From NCBI GenBank assembly GCA_930367215.1, contig OV884057.1, forward strand, positions 260,046,339-260,110,338: a DNA stretch of 64,000 bases. The letters run 5' to 3'. The notes beneath the pieces are model-generated. The model made no database searches. It worked only from the letters and a program-made list of their open reading frames with translations, and had not been told where the DNA came from. Position 1 is the first letter of the stretch; each line of letters begins with the position of its first letter. The stretch is from Pollenia angustigena. Its lineage: Eukaryota > Arthropoda > Insecta > Diptera > Polleniidae. Below are positions 1 to 10,100 of this stretch, piece by piece. A program made the position numbers and the translations under genes.

Positions 1-2
1 GC

Positions 3-506
3 ATATCGGAACGAGTTAAAAGCTCCAAAATATATGATGAGGAAAAATATAAAATAGTACAGAGGGCCGATAATACGATGAGAAAACTTTTCTCATGTAC
101 CAAAGCTAAAGTGGACAAATTTGACAAAGCTGACTTAATTTACCAGATAAAATGTAATGGCAACGAAAACCACAGTTGCGATTAAGTATATGTTGGCACT
201 ACTAGAAACAAATTACGAACGAGAATTTCTGGACACAAATCGGACATTAAGTGTAAAGATAATTTATCAACACAAAAAACAGCACTAGTAGCCCACTGTA
301 AAGAAAGAGGACACACACCAAATTTTGAAGATGTTCAAATATTACAAACTGAAGAGAAATATAATAGAAGATATACACTGGAGATGCTACACATAATCAA
401 CATACCGTTACATAAGAGAATTAATTTTAAGAGTGATACTGATAACTGCGCTCAAAGTTACAGACACATTATAAATAAAAATAAAAAGCTAAAATTAGTG
501 CAATAA
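3..506 (+). pseudogene. Penelope-like element, C-terminal GIY-YIG endonuclease domain (broken)
   Basis: Reading frame 3 from the window edge is open except for one TAA at 183-185, and ends at TAA 504-506. After that stop the translation reads VYVGTTRNKLRTRISGHKSD, the GIY-YIG signature as found in Penelope-like retroelements (Y.GTT, then R..I.GHKSD). A conserved AHC..RGH block and an LEML/I..P tail follow. In these elements the domain nicks target DNA for reverse transcription. The reverse transcriptase part would lie to the left, outside the window. The stop falls just before the catalytic Tyr-Val-Gly block, so the copy is dead. The downstream AT-rich 3' region carries a hammerhead-like core (separate entry). 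Family assignment is firm; the subfamily is not resolved. Confidence 0.85.
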
Positions 507-624
507 TAGATCTTCAAGCTAATTGTTGTGTATTTTTGTCACTCGGTGTAAGTCTTAATTTTTTATTGTTTACATATGTTGTTTAATATTATAGTGATAT
601 TAATATATGATTTATGTTTGATTA

Positions 625-700
625 TATTTATTTTAAGATTCCTGAAGATGATATCCAAAGGATGTCGAAATATTGAAAAATAAAAAATTTAAAAAGGAAA
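625..700 (+). ncRNA. Hammerhead-ribozyme-like core at the Penelope 3' end
   Basis: CTGAAGA (642-648) is followed by a 7-bp helix GATATCC/GGATGTC with an AAA loop, then directly by GAAA (667-670). This is the order of the hammerhead catalytic core (CUGANGA, stem II, GAAA). Penelope-like elements are known to carry hammerheads in their terminal repeats. One unpaired U sits at the base of stem II. A convincing stem III with its UH cleavage site is not visible in the AT-rich sequence that follows, so activity is doubtful. Confidence 0.4.
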
Positions 701-984
701 AAAACTGACCTCGAGCTTGAATATTATTTATTATTTTTTACAAATTCTTTTAATATTTTATAATGTCACAAATATGTTACCATTGATGACCAACTTGTTG
801 CAATCATGGGATGATGTTCTCTTCGACAGTTTATGCCATCAACATTAGAAAAATATGATTTGAAATTTTGGTAATCGGTACACTCTAAGTTAGGCTACAT
901 ATGGAAAATACAACCATACCTTGGTTAGCCAAGAAATGCACAGCCGGAAAAGAACCAAGGGCAACACGTTTATTTTTACAGAAA

Positions 985-1448
985 CTTACATATGTAGGGG
1001 TTTAAGGTGGCGTAGGTTTTAAGGTGGTTCATCAAATGGTTAGTTCCTACAGCATAAAGCGAAAAGCAAATCGATGGCCAAACTTTGTATTTACAAACAT
1101 AATGGATATATTCGCTTAAAATGCGTTCATACTATTTTCTAAAATCGACGTCTAATGGGCTCCAGCTGATCGTAATCGCACGAGATCTGAGTCTATGCGG
1201 CAACTAGCACTTTCCCTGGCTAAGGAATATATGATGAAACGGACTAGATTACCTAAACAAGAGTTCTCAGCACAGTTATTCACTGAAATACGATCATCAT
1301 GCATAGTTCTAGTGGTTTCTCCGATTATAATACCTCTAAATCAGGGGATCTAAAGCGTAAAATATGTAGTTGCTGTAAGCCTAAATCTGACATAAAATGC
1401 TCCATTTGTAGCAAGTTTATTTGCAAAACTAACCGAAAAACATTTTGA
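985..1448 (+). pseudogene. piggyBac-like transposase, C-terminal fragment
   Basis: Translations in shifting frames show the conserved piggyBac tail. A block reading HQMVSSYSIKRKANRWP is followed by VFTNIMDI and NAFILF, matching the usual D(Q)M...Y...R...RWP..IF.N..DI...NA. Next come RSESMRQLALSLAKEYMMKR and a cysteine-rich C-terminus with C..CC and C..C spacing (KICSCCKPKS, then KCSICSKFIC), ending at TGA 1446-1448. In the family, the C-terminal cysteine domain binds the transposon ends. Several frameshifts and stops make this a relic. No TTAA-flanked ends were identified around it. Confidence 0.75.
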
Positions 1449-2157
1449 TTATCATGCAATGACCATTTTTTATAAATTAAACTAGTAAAAACTTATTTTT
1501 TTTTAAATAAATGTAAAAAAATCGAAGAAAATATACTATGGACCAAATGTCCCTTAACCTAAGATTCGTAAATTTATAATTTTCTCAGTCCTGTTTCGAG
1601 TTAGAACCTTGAATTTTTAAAAAACATTGTTTTGTAAAAAGACCACGTGAGCTAAAAAACTAAATCAGTATATATCGTCGATCAAAAATTACAAAGGAAA
1701 CAATTAAAAAATTGGACCAAATGGGTTAAACCTAACAGCAGGGTTAATCAGCAAAAACTTTTTTCACATGTGTTGTTATTGAATATTTGTTTTATTTTAC
1801 GTACCGTTTGCTAGTTAAGACAGCATTAAACAGCTTGTTATTGTTTATTAATAAATCTTAGTATATCAGTAAAAATTTGTAAAACATGAATAATGGTTAA
1901 GCAGTTTAGTTTTCACGTTTTTTCGGATTATTTAGGCAAATATTTACTTAGTGTGAACATACTTTTAGACTCTTATAATGCTTACACTTACTTCATTATA
2001 CATAGTGTGAAAAGGCCTTTAGTTGTTTTATTTAATAGTACTTTTTCTTGAACGTAGCAAAAAGACATTTTTTGCTTAACGATTTTACCAAAGCATAACG
2101 AATATAAACATTTTGTGAAAAAATTAGGGTTTTTTTGAACTTTAAATATAGTTACAC

Positions 2158-2339
2158 TGTTAAAATGAAAATCTGGATATATTTGATATAAAAGTTTATT
2201 GAACAAAGGTGAAAAACAGAATGAAAAATTATTTAATTCTAAATACATATTTCACAAAGAATAACTTGATTATAAAATGCAAAGTAAAAATATGCAAAGT
2301 AAATGATTTAAGTTGGAAATAAAACAATATATTTCAACA
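2158..2339 (-). repeat. copia 3' LTR (minus-strand element)
   Basis: This 182-bp copy starts TGTTAAAATG and ends ATTTCAACA in plus orientation. It matches 7996-8177 with about six substitutions and no indel. It lies next to the polypurine tract, on the 3' side of the element. Confidence 0.93.
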
Positions 2340-2351
2340 CGCCTCCTCAAC
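2340..2351 (-). other. copia polypurine tract
   Basis: On the minus strand the bases just before the 3' LTR read TTGAGGAGGCG. This is a purine-rich run of the kind that primes plus-strand DNA synthesis in copia elements. Confidence 0.7.
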
Positions 2352-2903
2352 TTAAAAGGTTTCTTGAATACCCATTGATGAAATACAGAAACTATGTTTA
2401 ACATTAGGTAGTGGCTTTGTCAAAACATCCGCCACCATCTCGCTTGTAGGTTTGTATTGAACGTCTATTATTTTTTCTTCAATTGCTTGACGTATAAAAT
2501 GATATTTGTAATCAATGTGCTTGGTCCTTGAATGATGGCCTCCAAATTTAGCCATTTGCTGAGCACTTTGAGAATCACTGTATAGTAATGTGGACTAGCC
2601 AGAAGAATAACCTAGTTCAGTTAACAAATATCGCAAGTAGTATGCCCCTTTAGCTGCTTCTGCCAGGGCTATATATTCTGACTCTGCGCTCGATGTTACT
2701 ATAACGCGTTGTTTCCTAGATTCCCATGAAATTACACCACCTGCTAGAAAGAAACAAAAACCAGTTTGAGATTTTCTGCCATTTATACCTGTAGCCCAAT
2801 TCGCATCAACATAACCAACTAACGGACCATCCAATTTACGATACACCAACTTAAAGTTTTTGTTGTATTTAAATATCTGACTATTTGCAATGCCGAATTC
2901 CAA
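2345..2903 (-). pseudogene. copia RNase H domain and C-terminus
   Basis: Two open segments (2903-2595 and 2555-2352) together carry the copia RNase H. YVDANWA (catalytic Asp) is followed by GRKSQTGFCFFLAGG, then SSAESEYIALAEAAKGA. The downstream segment carries HHSRTKHIDYKYHFIR and DVLTKPLP. All of these are standard Ty1/copia RNase H and tail motifs. A stop or frameshift near 2556-2594 separates the two parts. The segment overlaps the end of the RT segment in another frame, showing a further frameshift at 2819-2903. Confidence 0.9.
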
Positions 2904-3945
2904 TGCTGTTTACGTGGATCTTGACAAAATTGCGACAACAAATTTACCGAACAAGCTATATCAGGACGACTAAAAACTGACAAGTGTAAAAGCGAACCAA
3001 TAATTTCTTGATATTTAGTTTTATCAACACTTTCTGCCTCTCCTGAAATTTTAGGTTCCTTTTCTAAATTATGTTTAGGTTGCATTGGAACTTTCGTGGG
3101 TTTTGATTTTTCTTGACCATATTTTCTTATAAGATTTGCAGTATATCCAGGCTGTGATATTGCCATCATTTGTTTCCCGATTTCTATTTCTAATCCAATG
3201 CAATGTTCAGGTTTTCCCAAATCTTTGATTTCGAAATTACACTTCAACACGTGTATTAATTTGTTAACTTCTGATTCATTATTTGATGCTATCAGTATAT
3301 CATCAACATAAAGTGTTACTATCATCATACTATCACCATTTTTGAAATAAATACATTGATCGTATTTGGACTGAACCAAGTTGAAATTTTTGAATACATC
3401 ATCTATCCTCTTAAACCATTGACGAGCTGCTTGTTTCAATCCGTATATAGCCTTATTTAATTTGCACACTTTATTTTCTGAATGCTTAAATCCTTCAGGT
3501 TGACACATGTATATATCTTCTTCTCAGTTACCGTTTAAAAATGCCGTAGAACATCTAGTTGACGTAGTTTTAAATTATTTTGAACTGCTAGTGCATAAAC
3601 GAGACGTATCGAGCTTTGTCGAACAACAGGTGCATAGGTATCCATATAATCAATACCATATTCTTGCAAATAACCTTTAGCTACAAGTCGGGCCTTTCGT
3701 TTATCAATTGTTCCATCCGTTTTGAGCTTGGTTTTATATACCCATTTACAATTTATAGGTTTTCTGTTACTAGGTAAGTCTACTATTTCCCACGTTTGAT
3801 TTTTAATTAACGAACTATATTCTTGTTACATAGCATCAATCCACTCCTCGGAATCTTTAGATTTCATTGCTTCTTTAAATGTTTTCGGATCAGTTACATT
3901 GTTATCCTCTACAGCATTTGCAGCTTCTTTGCCGTGAGTCCAAGA
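2819..3945 (-). pseudogene. copia reverse transcriptase domain
   Basis: From 3900 downward the minus strand encodes the RT N-terminus in broken frames: WEIVDLP, then a KARLVAKGYLQEYGIDY-type block and APVVRQSSIRL. The 3508-2819 segment continues with LNKAIYGLKQAARQWF and the catalytic LYVDDILIA, whose two Asp codons lie at 3299-3304. IGSLLHL.V.SRPDIA follows. This is the Ty1/copia RT, which makes cDNA in virus-like particles. Breaks around 3510-3560 and an in-frame stop near 3830 disable it. The N-terminal linker to integrase (4177-3946) is a hydrophilic Glu/Gln-rich stretch typical of this element type. Confidence 0.92.
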
Positions 3946-4179
3946 TCATAAACGTTGCTTAATAGGAATGTCAATAATTTCTATTTCTTCTTGTCGTTGT
4001 CTCGTTTCTGGTTCAAATTGTTCTGAACTATCAACAAATTCTTCTAATTCTTCTCGCTCTTCTGTACTTGACTGATTTTCTTTATTATGTTGTAAGTTTT
4101 GGCTTTTTCTGTTTATAGTAGTACTTAATTCATAAAAATTAATTTCAGATTTATCTTTAACAATTTCTTTACTATTCAC
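3946..4179 (-). pseudogene. copia integrase-RT linker
   Basis: This open minus-strand stretch of about 77 codons is rich in Glu, Gln, Asn and Ser (for example STEEREELEEFVDSSEQFEP) and ends in a proline/isoleucine-containing segment. It lies between integrase and RT, where copia polyproteins have a poorly conserved acidic linker. It has no catalytic motif. It is cut off from integrase by the LINE inserted at 4194. Confidence 0.6.
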
Positions 4180-4496
4180 TTCATGTTCTATGAGATCTCA
4201 ACGTCCCCACTATCCAGGAGGAAATTAAAAAATATTCAATAAGTTACATTGATAAACTAATGACCCACCCTAACTACCTCGCTCGGGGTCTGCTTCAGTT
4301 CGAAGGTCACCAGAGGCTAAAAAGAACCGATACTTTGAGCCTAACTAGAAGACATTTTTAAAATTTGAATACAGCAGTTAGTGGTTACACTGGTAACAAC
4401 AAATAGAATTAAGATTTGAATACATATTGGAAATTTCGATAAGAAAGATTCAATAATAAAAATTTATTTAAAAAAAAAAAACTTCATGTTCTATGA
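4178..4496 (+). mobile_element. 5'-truncated Jockey-like LINE inserted in copia, with 16-bp target duplication
   Basis: The insert 4194-4480 starts in the last codons of ORF2 (GATCTCAACG...) and ends in a poly-A run at 4470-4480. It is flanked by the perfect 16-bp duplication ACTTCATGTTCTATGA at 4178-4193 and 4481-4496. That duplication reproduces the copia target sequence. The insert closely matches the 3' end of the LINE at 10452-11507, so both come from one family. Extreme 5' truncation, poly-A and a long duplication are hallmarks of target-primed reverse transcription. Confidence 0.95.
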
Positions 4497-5210
4497 ATTT
4501 CACATCTCTACTCTTCAGTATTTCAACTGTTCTCTTTTTCCAGAAGATATAAGCTTTAGATTTTTCATCATAACCTATTAATACGTATTCATTACTACGA
4601 GGTTCAAACTTTGATTTTCCTGGTTTATTATTTAATACAAATGCTTTGCAACCTATTTTGCGAAAATGACGTATAGTTGGTACTTTTCCAGACCATAATT
4701 CTTCTGGTGTTTTATTTTTATTTAAGTTCGTGGGGCAACGATTCCTTATATATGCTGCTGTACGAATTAACTCCGCCCACAAAACTTCTGGCAAGTTTGC
4801 TTCTATCATAAAACATCTAACCATTTCAACAAGAGTCCTATTAATTCTCTCAGCTACTCCGTTCTGCTGAGTGGTGTACTCTACAGTTAATTGACGCTGT
4901 ATTCCACAGTCGTTAAGGTATTTTGAAAATTCTTTCCCAACTAATTCTGGTGCATTATGACTACGTATGCATTTGATTTTCTTGTCTTTAGCCAATTCAA
5001 CATTTGCTTTGAACTCTTTAAATGCTTCTAGGTACTCACTTTTCTTTCGAATAAAATATACCCAAACCTTTCTTGAATAGTCATCAATAAAAGTAGCAAA
5101 ATAAAGCTTTTTCCTGGCAGATTCTACTTTCATCGGTCCACATAAATCTGTATGGATCAACTGTAAAACATCTGCAGTGGGCTTTTCTTTATTTTTAAGG
5201 AAGGGTTCTC
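4497..5210 (-). pseudogene. copia integrase core
   Basis: The minus strand from 5160 to 4497 is open and carries the retroviral-type integrase triad. The first Asp lies in HTDLCGPM, the second in TFIDDYSRKVWVYF, and the Glu in QQNGVAERINRTLVE. KAYIFWKKR and KSRDVKFIE follow near the C-terminus. Integrase inserts the cDNA and generates the 5-bp duplication seen here. Upstream coding continues across the MITE at 5213-6485, where a zinc-binding/GPRE-type segment resumes at 6488. Confidence 0.92.
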
Positions 5211-6487
5211 TACACGCAAAGAAAAAACATGGTTGTGGTAAACATATTCTAAGAGCAACATATTATGATAAGAATTATGATTGTAGTCACCATATTAAAA
5301 TTATTATTGAATCATATTATGACTAAATATACTCGTACTATTACATCATAATATTTTTCCCTTAATCATTTTTGTCATGTTAATCATAATAAGTTAAGAA
5401 ATTAATCATATTATTGTCATGTTAATCATAATAAGCTAAGAAGTAATCATATTATCATCATGTTAATCATAATAAATTTAGAAGCAATCATATTATGATA
5501 CAGCACCTTTCATAGCTGTCATAAAAATACAAAATAAATTTACATATTTTTGAATCGATTTTTTATTTTGTGGCTTTTTACAATTTTTCTTAATGTTTAT
5601 CAAATAGCGGAGTTCAATAAAAGGCTTGCAAAAGAGCAAATGCAAAATCTGTGGTTTTCATGGGCAACCGCGTGTGTCCATTTTTTCGATTTTAAGATGT
5701 TGATGCCATATTGCCTAATTTTGAACGATCTTTACATTTTTTTAAAAAAATATGGATCAATTCCGATTTTGTAACGTAATGACAAAGTTTAAAATGTGCA
5801 ATACCTAGCCCATATTTTAAACTAGAATGGGGTTTCGGCTTTCCTGAACAACTTGTTTTAAGACATACGCGGTTGCCCATGAAAACCACAGAAATATCGT
5901 AGCATTTTTATAAAATATAACGATATCTCTGTGTCCAACAACAAAAGGATTTTACAAAAAAACCATGATATTTTGCATTTGCACTATTACATCACTAATA
6001 CTTGAATGAACTCCGCTAATATTTTAATTTTTTTAATTTCTTTAAACTTATTTTTTTATGGAATTTTATCTTTTAATTGTTTAACCGCTCACAAATAAAA
6101 AAACGACACAACTTCTTCAAAATTATTTTACAAATGGCGCTAACATAATATGATTAGAGTAAAAATAGTTTGATTGCATCTTTAACATAATATGATAAAT
6201 GTATAGAAAGTTATCATGTTATGGCTATTAAATATCATGATATGGTTGTAAGAAATATAATATGTTTAGAAAGTTATCACAATTAAGTTGTTAGAAAAAT
6301 AATTTTTTTTCGGTCAACAATACTCAAATTCATAATTGCGATAAACATTGATATGTTTAAAGTTACTATATTATTGTTGATATTAAATAAAAATAACAAT
6401 TATTTGTGTACGACAACAATATATTGTTACATTAAACATAGTGTTGTTGCCGTAACCATGCCCAACCATATTTTTTCTCTGCGTGTA
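5211..6487. mobile_element. 1.27-kb TA-type MITE inserted in copia
   Basis: The element 5213-6485 has terminal inverted repeats beginning CACGCAAAG / CACGCAGAG, followed by AAAAAA, and is flanked by TA at 5211-5212 and 6486-6487. Joining the flanks at a single TA restores one uninterrupted copia reading frame, so the boundaries and duplication are secure. It shows no transposase. The interior is AT-rich, with many ATCATATTATGAT-like inverted motifs and a nested palindromic unit (5607-6016). A sister copy lies at 31901-33177. TA duplication suggests mobilisation by a Tc1/mariner-type transposase, but the autonomous partner is not in the window. Confidence 0.9.
5607..6016. mobile_element. Palindromic TA-flanked unit inside the 1.27-kb MITE
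   Basis: Ends GCGGAGTTCA and TGAACTCCGC are inverted repeats flanked by TA. The interior holds further inverted arms, GTGGTTTTCATGGGCAACCG (about 5652-5671) and its complement near 5869-5890, and a GCAAATGCAAAAT arm with its complement near 5970. The same unit occurs at the equivalent place in the copy at 31901-33177, so it entered the family before that copy spread. Confidence 0.65.
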
Positions 6488-7128
6488 GTTTGTTTCGCCT
6501 GTATGCATAAAGGACATTTTACACTAAATTGTGTTGTCAATTTTGGTAAGCCTTGTACCATTTCGTGTTGTTTCAAAAATGCTAAGCCACCCGCATTAGG
6601 ATGTCTTTATCTCTTATGCCATATTTCTAAATTGGATTCTTCAGTTTTTCTGCAAACAGTGTTCAACGATCTCAGTGATTTTATTAAATACAGATTATTC
6701 TCTTTCTTAGCATCGACATATATATTTTTATGCTTTAAAATTTGAGCCAGATTACCTAACATTAAAATTTGAAAGCCACTATCCGTTAACTTCGTTGTTG
6801 ATATTAAATTACTCTTGATTTCGGGAATATATAAAGTATTATATAACTTGAAATAAGTCTTTCTATTTTTATAAATCAAATTTAATTGGACTGTACCAAT
6901 TCCTTTTACATCAAGCTCTTTGTTATCTGCTAACTTAACTTTTCCTTTGTAATCGTAATTTATTTCTACAAATAATGAGTTATCAAAGGACATGTGTGAT
7001 GTGGCCCCACTATCAATACACCATATATCAAATTTATGACTCTTCGTATTTTTAACGTTAAGCTCATTGCAACCTTGAGCACAATCGATTATGACACATA
7101 ATTCTTTTGCAACCTGATTCTGTTCCAT
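6488..7128 (-). pseudogene. copia protease and pre-integrase region
   Basis: The segment 7128-6607 starts with a remnant zinc knuckle (KGHKAKDCR just upstream, about 7170-7135). It carries the aspartic protease signature CIDSGATSHM, with the catalytic Asp codon at 7012-7014. LADNKELDVKGIGTV and LYIPEIKSNLISTTKL follow, both typical of Ty1/copia protease. Below 6607 the frame continues brokenly to a cysteine block (KCPLC) and stops at the MITE junction at 6487. Protease cuts the polyprotein. Frameshifts separate it from integrase. Confidence 0.9.
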
Positions 7129-7199
7129 TTTAGTTCGACAATCTTTTGCTTTATGCCCTTTTATATTTTCTTCGCTCTCAGACTTGTCTCAAGATATTT

Positions 7200-7885
7200 A
7201 ATGAGGGGAATTCATTGGAAGTATCGTACTTCTTTATACTGATCACTTAAACCATCAAGTAGAATTAACACTAACAAACTCTCATCCAGATTTATATCCA
7301 TTTCAGATAAACATGAAACACAAATATCAAATTTGATTAAGTAATCCGTTATCGTTTCTACAGATTCCATTTTTAAACTAAGTAACTTACGAAAATTTTC
7401 GGCTTTGCGCCTGGTTGATTTGCGGTCATACGTTTCTTGAAGATAATTCCACATTTCGCGAGCTGTTTTGAAGTTTTTTACCATTCTTATAATGTTTGGT
7501 TCTATTGCTATTATGAGCTCTGAACGAGCATCCAATTCCAAATCATCAAATGTACATTGCTCTTCTATTGCTTTTTGATTCGCACGCCTTTGTTCTTCAG
7601 TAGCTGAGTGAGATATTTCACAAACTACAGGTCATCTTAAAGTGCCCAATACAAACTGCAACAATCTTGCCTTGTGAAGAATTGCTTCCATTTGGGGTTT
7701 CCAAGTTCCATAGTTTGCACCATTTAGGGCCATTATTACAACTTGAAGTTAGCTAAAGTTAAGATTAAATTGACAGATAATAATGTGTTATCTGTCAAAA
7801 AGCGTCTGTTAACTGTCGGATAACAGCTAACTCCAAGTTATAATAATGGCCCTTAATAGTTGAATCCTACCGCTAAAGTAGACAT
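7200..7885 (-). pseudogene. copia gag (interrupted)
   Basis: A start codon at 7885-7883 opens a short frame that runs into the Harbinger-like MITE. Beyond it the frame resumes with NGANYGTWKPQMEAIL, the usual copia gag N-terminal motif. It continues through AREMWNYLQETYDRKS and FDICVSCLSEMDI...LLDGLSDQYKEV to about 7212. These are the UBN2/gag-polypeptide blocks of copia elements. A TGA near 7634 and the MITE break the frame. The region linking gag to the zinc knuckle (7130-7210) appears partly deleted. Confidence 0.88.
7724..7855. mobile_element. 126-bp Harbinger-like MITE in copia gag
   Basis: The element 7727-7852 begins GGGCCATTATTACAACTTG and ends with the near-complement (CAAGTTATAATAATGGCCC). 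It is flanked by TTA at 7724-7726 and 7853-7855. A 3-bp TTA/TAA duplication and GG..C termini are typical of PIF/Harbinger. The position inside the gag reading frame confirms insertion. No coding capacity. Confidence 0.75.
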
Positions 7886-7980
7886 TTTTGACAAATATGT
7901 ATTTAATTTCAAACTCTTTTTGTTTTTCTTTACAATTTCTTAGTTTTTGCAACTAAAATCCTTTTTAACAATGGTTACAT

Positions 7981-7995
7981 GTATGGCCCATAACC
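7981..7995 (-). other. copia primer-binding site
   Basis: Directly inside the 5' LTR the minus strand reads GGTTATGGGCCATAC. Its first 11 bases match the Drosophila copia primer site known to pair with an internal fragment of initiator tRNA-Met. This supports the copia assignment and the orientation. Confidence 0.75.
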
Positions 7996-8177
7996 TGTTA
8001 AAATAAAAATCTGGATATATTTGATATAAAAGTTTATTGAACAAAGGTGAAAAACAGAATGAAAAATTATTTAATTCTAAATACATATTTCACAAAGAAT
8101 AACTTGATTATAAAATGCAAAGTACAAATATGCAAAGTAAATTATTTAAGTTGGAATTAAATCCATATATTTCAACA
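7996..8177 (-). repeat. copia 5' LTR (minus-strand element)
   Basis: This 182-bp copy is equal in length to 2158-2339 and differs at about six positions. It is followed at 8178-8182 by TACAC, the same 5 bp that precede the other LTR. It would carry the promoter of the element. Confidence 0.93.
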
Positions 8178-8262
8178 TACACTTAACAAATAGTTGAGAA
8201 CTTACCCGTAGCTTCTTTTATTATTGAATATTTGTTTGACGGCGTTCAACAGCTTGTTATCC

Positions 8263-8698
8263 AGTAAAAAAAAATTGGGTATTTTGAAGCACTACAGAGA
8301 AAAAGCGCATAATCAAGCGCTTCAATTAGAGAGCTTTTATAAAGCAGTAAATGATAAAGAATAAAACATACAAAAAGCTGCTTTTTTAGTGCTGACAACG
8401 AAGAATGTAAATAAATAAAAATATATTATGGTTAACGAAAATGATTGAAAAAAGGCATTTAAACAAGTAAAAGGAAAACATTAATTAATATGTTAATAGA
8501 GTTAACCCTTAAAAAAGCACTTTAGGAGCGCTTTATTTGCATGTTAAAAGAAGCGCTTATTGTCAGCAGAAAATAGTCCTCCAAACCGGGAACAACCCAT
8601 ACAAAAATCAGGCATCCCATCAGCAGGATTGAAGCACTTTGAGGTATGAATTCATATGAAAACCCTGCTCCTTTTGGAGCACATTTTTTACTGGGTAG
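8263..8698. mobile_element. Possible MITE with CCAGTAAAAAA ends
   Basis: The ends read CCAGTAAAAAAAAATTGGG and, on the other strand, CCCAGTAAAAAATGTGCTCC. The element at 47582-48003 has similar termini (CCCAATAAAAAAT), suggesting one family. The interior has GCGCTT/AAGCGC-rich motifs and no coding. A clear target duplication was not found, so the superfamily is unknown. Confidence 0.4.
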
Positions 8699-8719
8699 TT
8701 GCATTATACTCGATATTGT

Positions 8720-9750
8720 TTAGAAATAAAGCTTAGTAAATCAAAAAAATATTAAAAATAGAAAATTAATGGTCAAAAAGTTGAGTGGCCCGTTTTTTTT
8801 ATTCTTTGTCAAATATTTGCTAAGTGTGAACATACCTTTAGACACTTGTGATGCAGCCATTACCCAAACTTATTCCCAAATAGTAATAAAATAAATAAGA
8901 TTTACTTTAAAAGATAACCAAAATCTTGAAAATCTGTTTTAAGAGAATTTATTTTTTCTTAATTGGGGCAAAGTGATCAAAAATATTATTGTTATAAAAT
9001 TCGCGATGGGATTCTTGTGTTGCACACACAGTGTAAAAAGTGTTTTGAATTTTTTTTCTTGCTAGAACTTAAAAATGTTTTTTTTTTAAAACTTTTGTTT
9101 TAAAGCCAATTTTTGTTAACATTTATATAGAAAAAAAATATAAAAGGCTCTAATTTTCGTAATAAATTATTATCTGATACCTTTTAGCCACAAGGAAATT
9201 AAATATAGAATCAAAATTTGTTCACAAATTACAATATTTTGCATGTGGTTTAATACACTTAACTCAGTAGTATGTTTTTTAATCATTAAAAAAAGTTATT
9301 AAGGATGATGTTGTAGTCAAAATTTGTCATAAAGTTACAAATTTGCTATAAAATATCAACCAGAAGTAACAACAACTTAAGAATTACGGAAGTGTATCGT
9401 TAGGCATCTTTAACTGCTAACTGTACACTTTTTAGTAGGTAAATATTTGCATATTATTGTTAAAAAAATATATATTTTTACTTTTAACATTATGCAAATT
9501 ACATGCACATGTATGTAGTTTGACTTAGACATTACATGCAAACTAGGGTTTCCAATTCAAATATATCCATAATTTTAAATGCAGAAGAATTGCATGGATT
9601 ACAAATCCAAATTGTTATGTGTTATGCGCTTATACAGGGTAGCGCGGAAATAATTTATTCTGGTTTAAATTATTTAAAAATTTTTTTAATTTTAATTTCA
9701 AAAGATTTTGTTATTTGTGCTTAATTCCCAGTTTTTATTCTTGACAAAAA
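8720..9750. other. No gene visible
   Basis: AT-rich sequence without convincing coding in any frame. The stretch 8805-8870 resembles 1930-1995, and 8214-8260 resembles 1770-1850. An older direct repeat therefore lies on both sides of copia. Confidence 0.5.
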
Positions 9751-9755
9751 CACTT

Positions 9756-9830
9756 GAAATTTATTGTTAATGGGATAAGCGCATTTCACTGGTTGCTTAG
9801 GCCAGATCATCAGGAAACTTCATCCATAAA
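9756..9830 (-). repeat. Dispersed repeat end with hammerhead-like core (copy 1)
   Basis: On the minus strand this reads CCTGATGATCTGGCC, a loop, ACCAGT, then GAAA. It matches copies at 31683, 44701 and 46828. The CTGATGA and GAAA core elements and the CTGG/CCAG helix are intact. The segment carrying the expected cleavage site is shortened relative to 44716-44783. See the hammerhead entries there. Confidence 0.5.
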
Positions 9831-9949
9831 GATTTTTTTTAATTATTATTTTTTCTTTAAACCTTCTTAATATTACTATTTTTGAGTTTTTCAAGTAATG
9901 TTTTGCTATACGCGCCACTGTTGGTGATTGCAGCACATTCCTCACGCAA

Positions 9950-10100
9950 AAACGTACAAAATAAATTTCACTCTTGCTTTGCTTCATTGCTGTAAAAAAA
10001 GTACTTAAAGCGAAATCAAAACAAAGTCATTACAAGAAAATTAATTTTACTCTTGCTTTGCTGCATTTCGTACAAAAAAAGTAATTAAGACAAAAGCAAA
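9950..10100 (+). repeat. Imperfect tandem pair, about 70 bp
   Basis: Two similar blocks read TTTCACTCTTGCTTTGCTTCATT and TTTTACTCTTGCTTTGCTGCATT, each followed by GTA, a run of A and GTA(C/A)TTAA. Function unknown. Confidence 0.45.

Larger units (their letters stand above)
2153..8182 (-). mobile_element. Complete copia-type LTR retrotransposon (minus strand), multiply interrupted
   Basis: The element spans 2158-8177 between 182-bp LTRs that begin TG and end CA (in plus orientation). It is flanked by the identical 5-bp duplication TACAC at 2153-2157 and 8178-8182. The minus strand reads, in order: LTR, primer site, gag, protease, integrase, reverse transcriptase, RNase H, polypurine tract, LTR. 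Integrase before RT is the Ty1/copia order. By eye the two LTRs differ at about six positions, so the insertion is not very recent. Later insertions are a LINE at 4194-4480, a TA-type MITE at 5213-6485 and a Harbinger-like MITE at 7727-7852. Subtracting these and their duplications leaves about 4.3 kb, shorter than Drosophila copia (about 5.1 kb), so small internal deletions are likely. Frameshifts and stops occur in every domain. Confidence 0.95.

Noticed and set aside
5330..6350. CRISPR-like or satellite array from repeated ATCATATTATGAT motifs
   Set aside because: Spacing and sequence are irregular and the motifs are part of the palindromic interior of a MITE in a eukaryotic genome.
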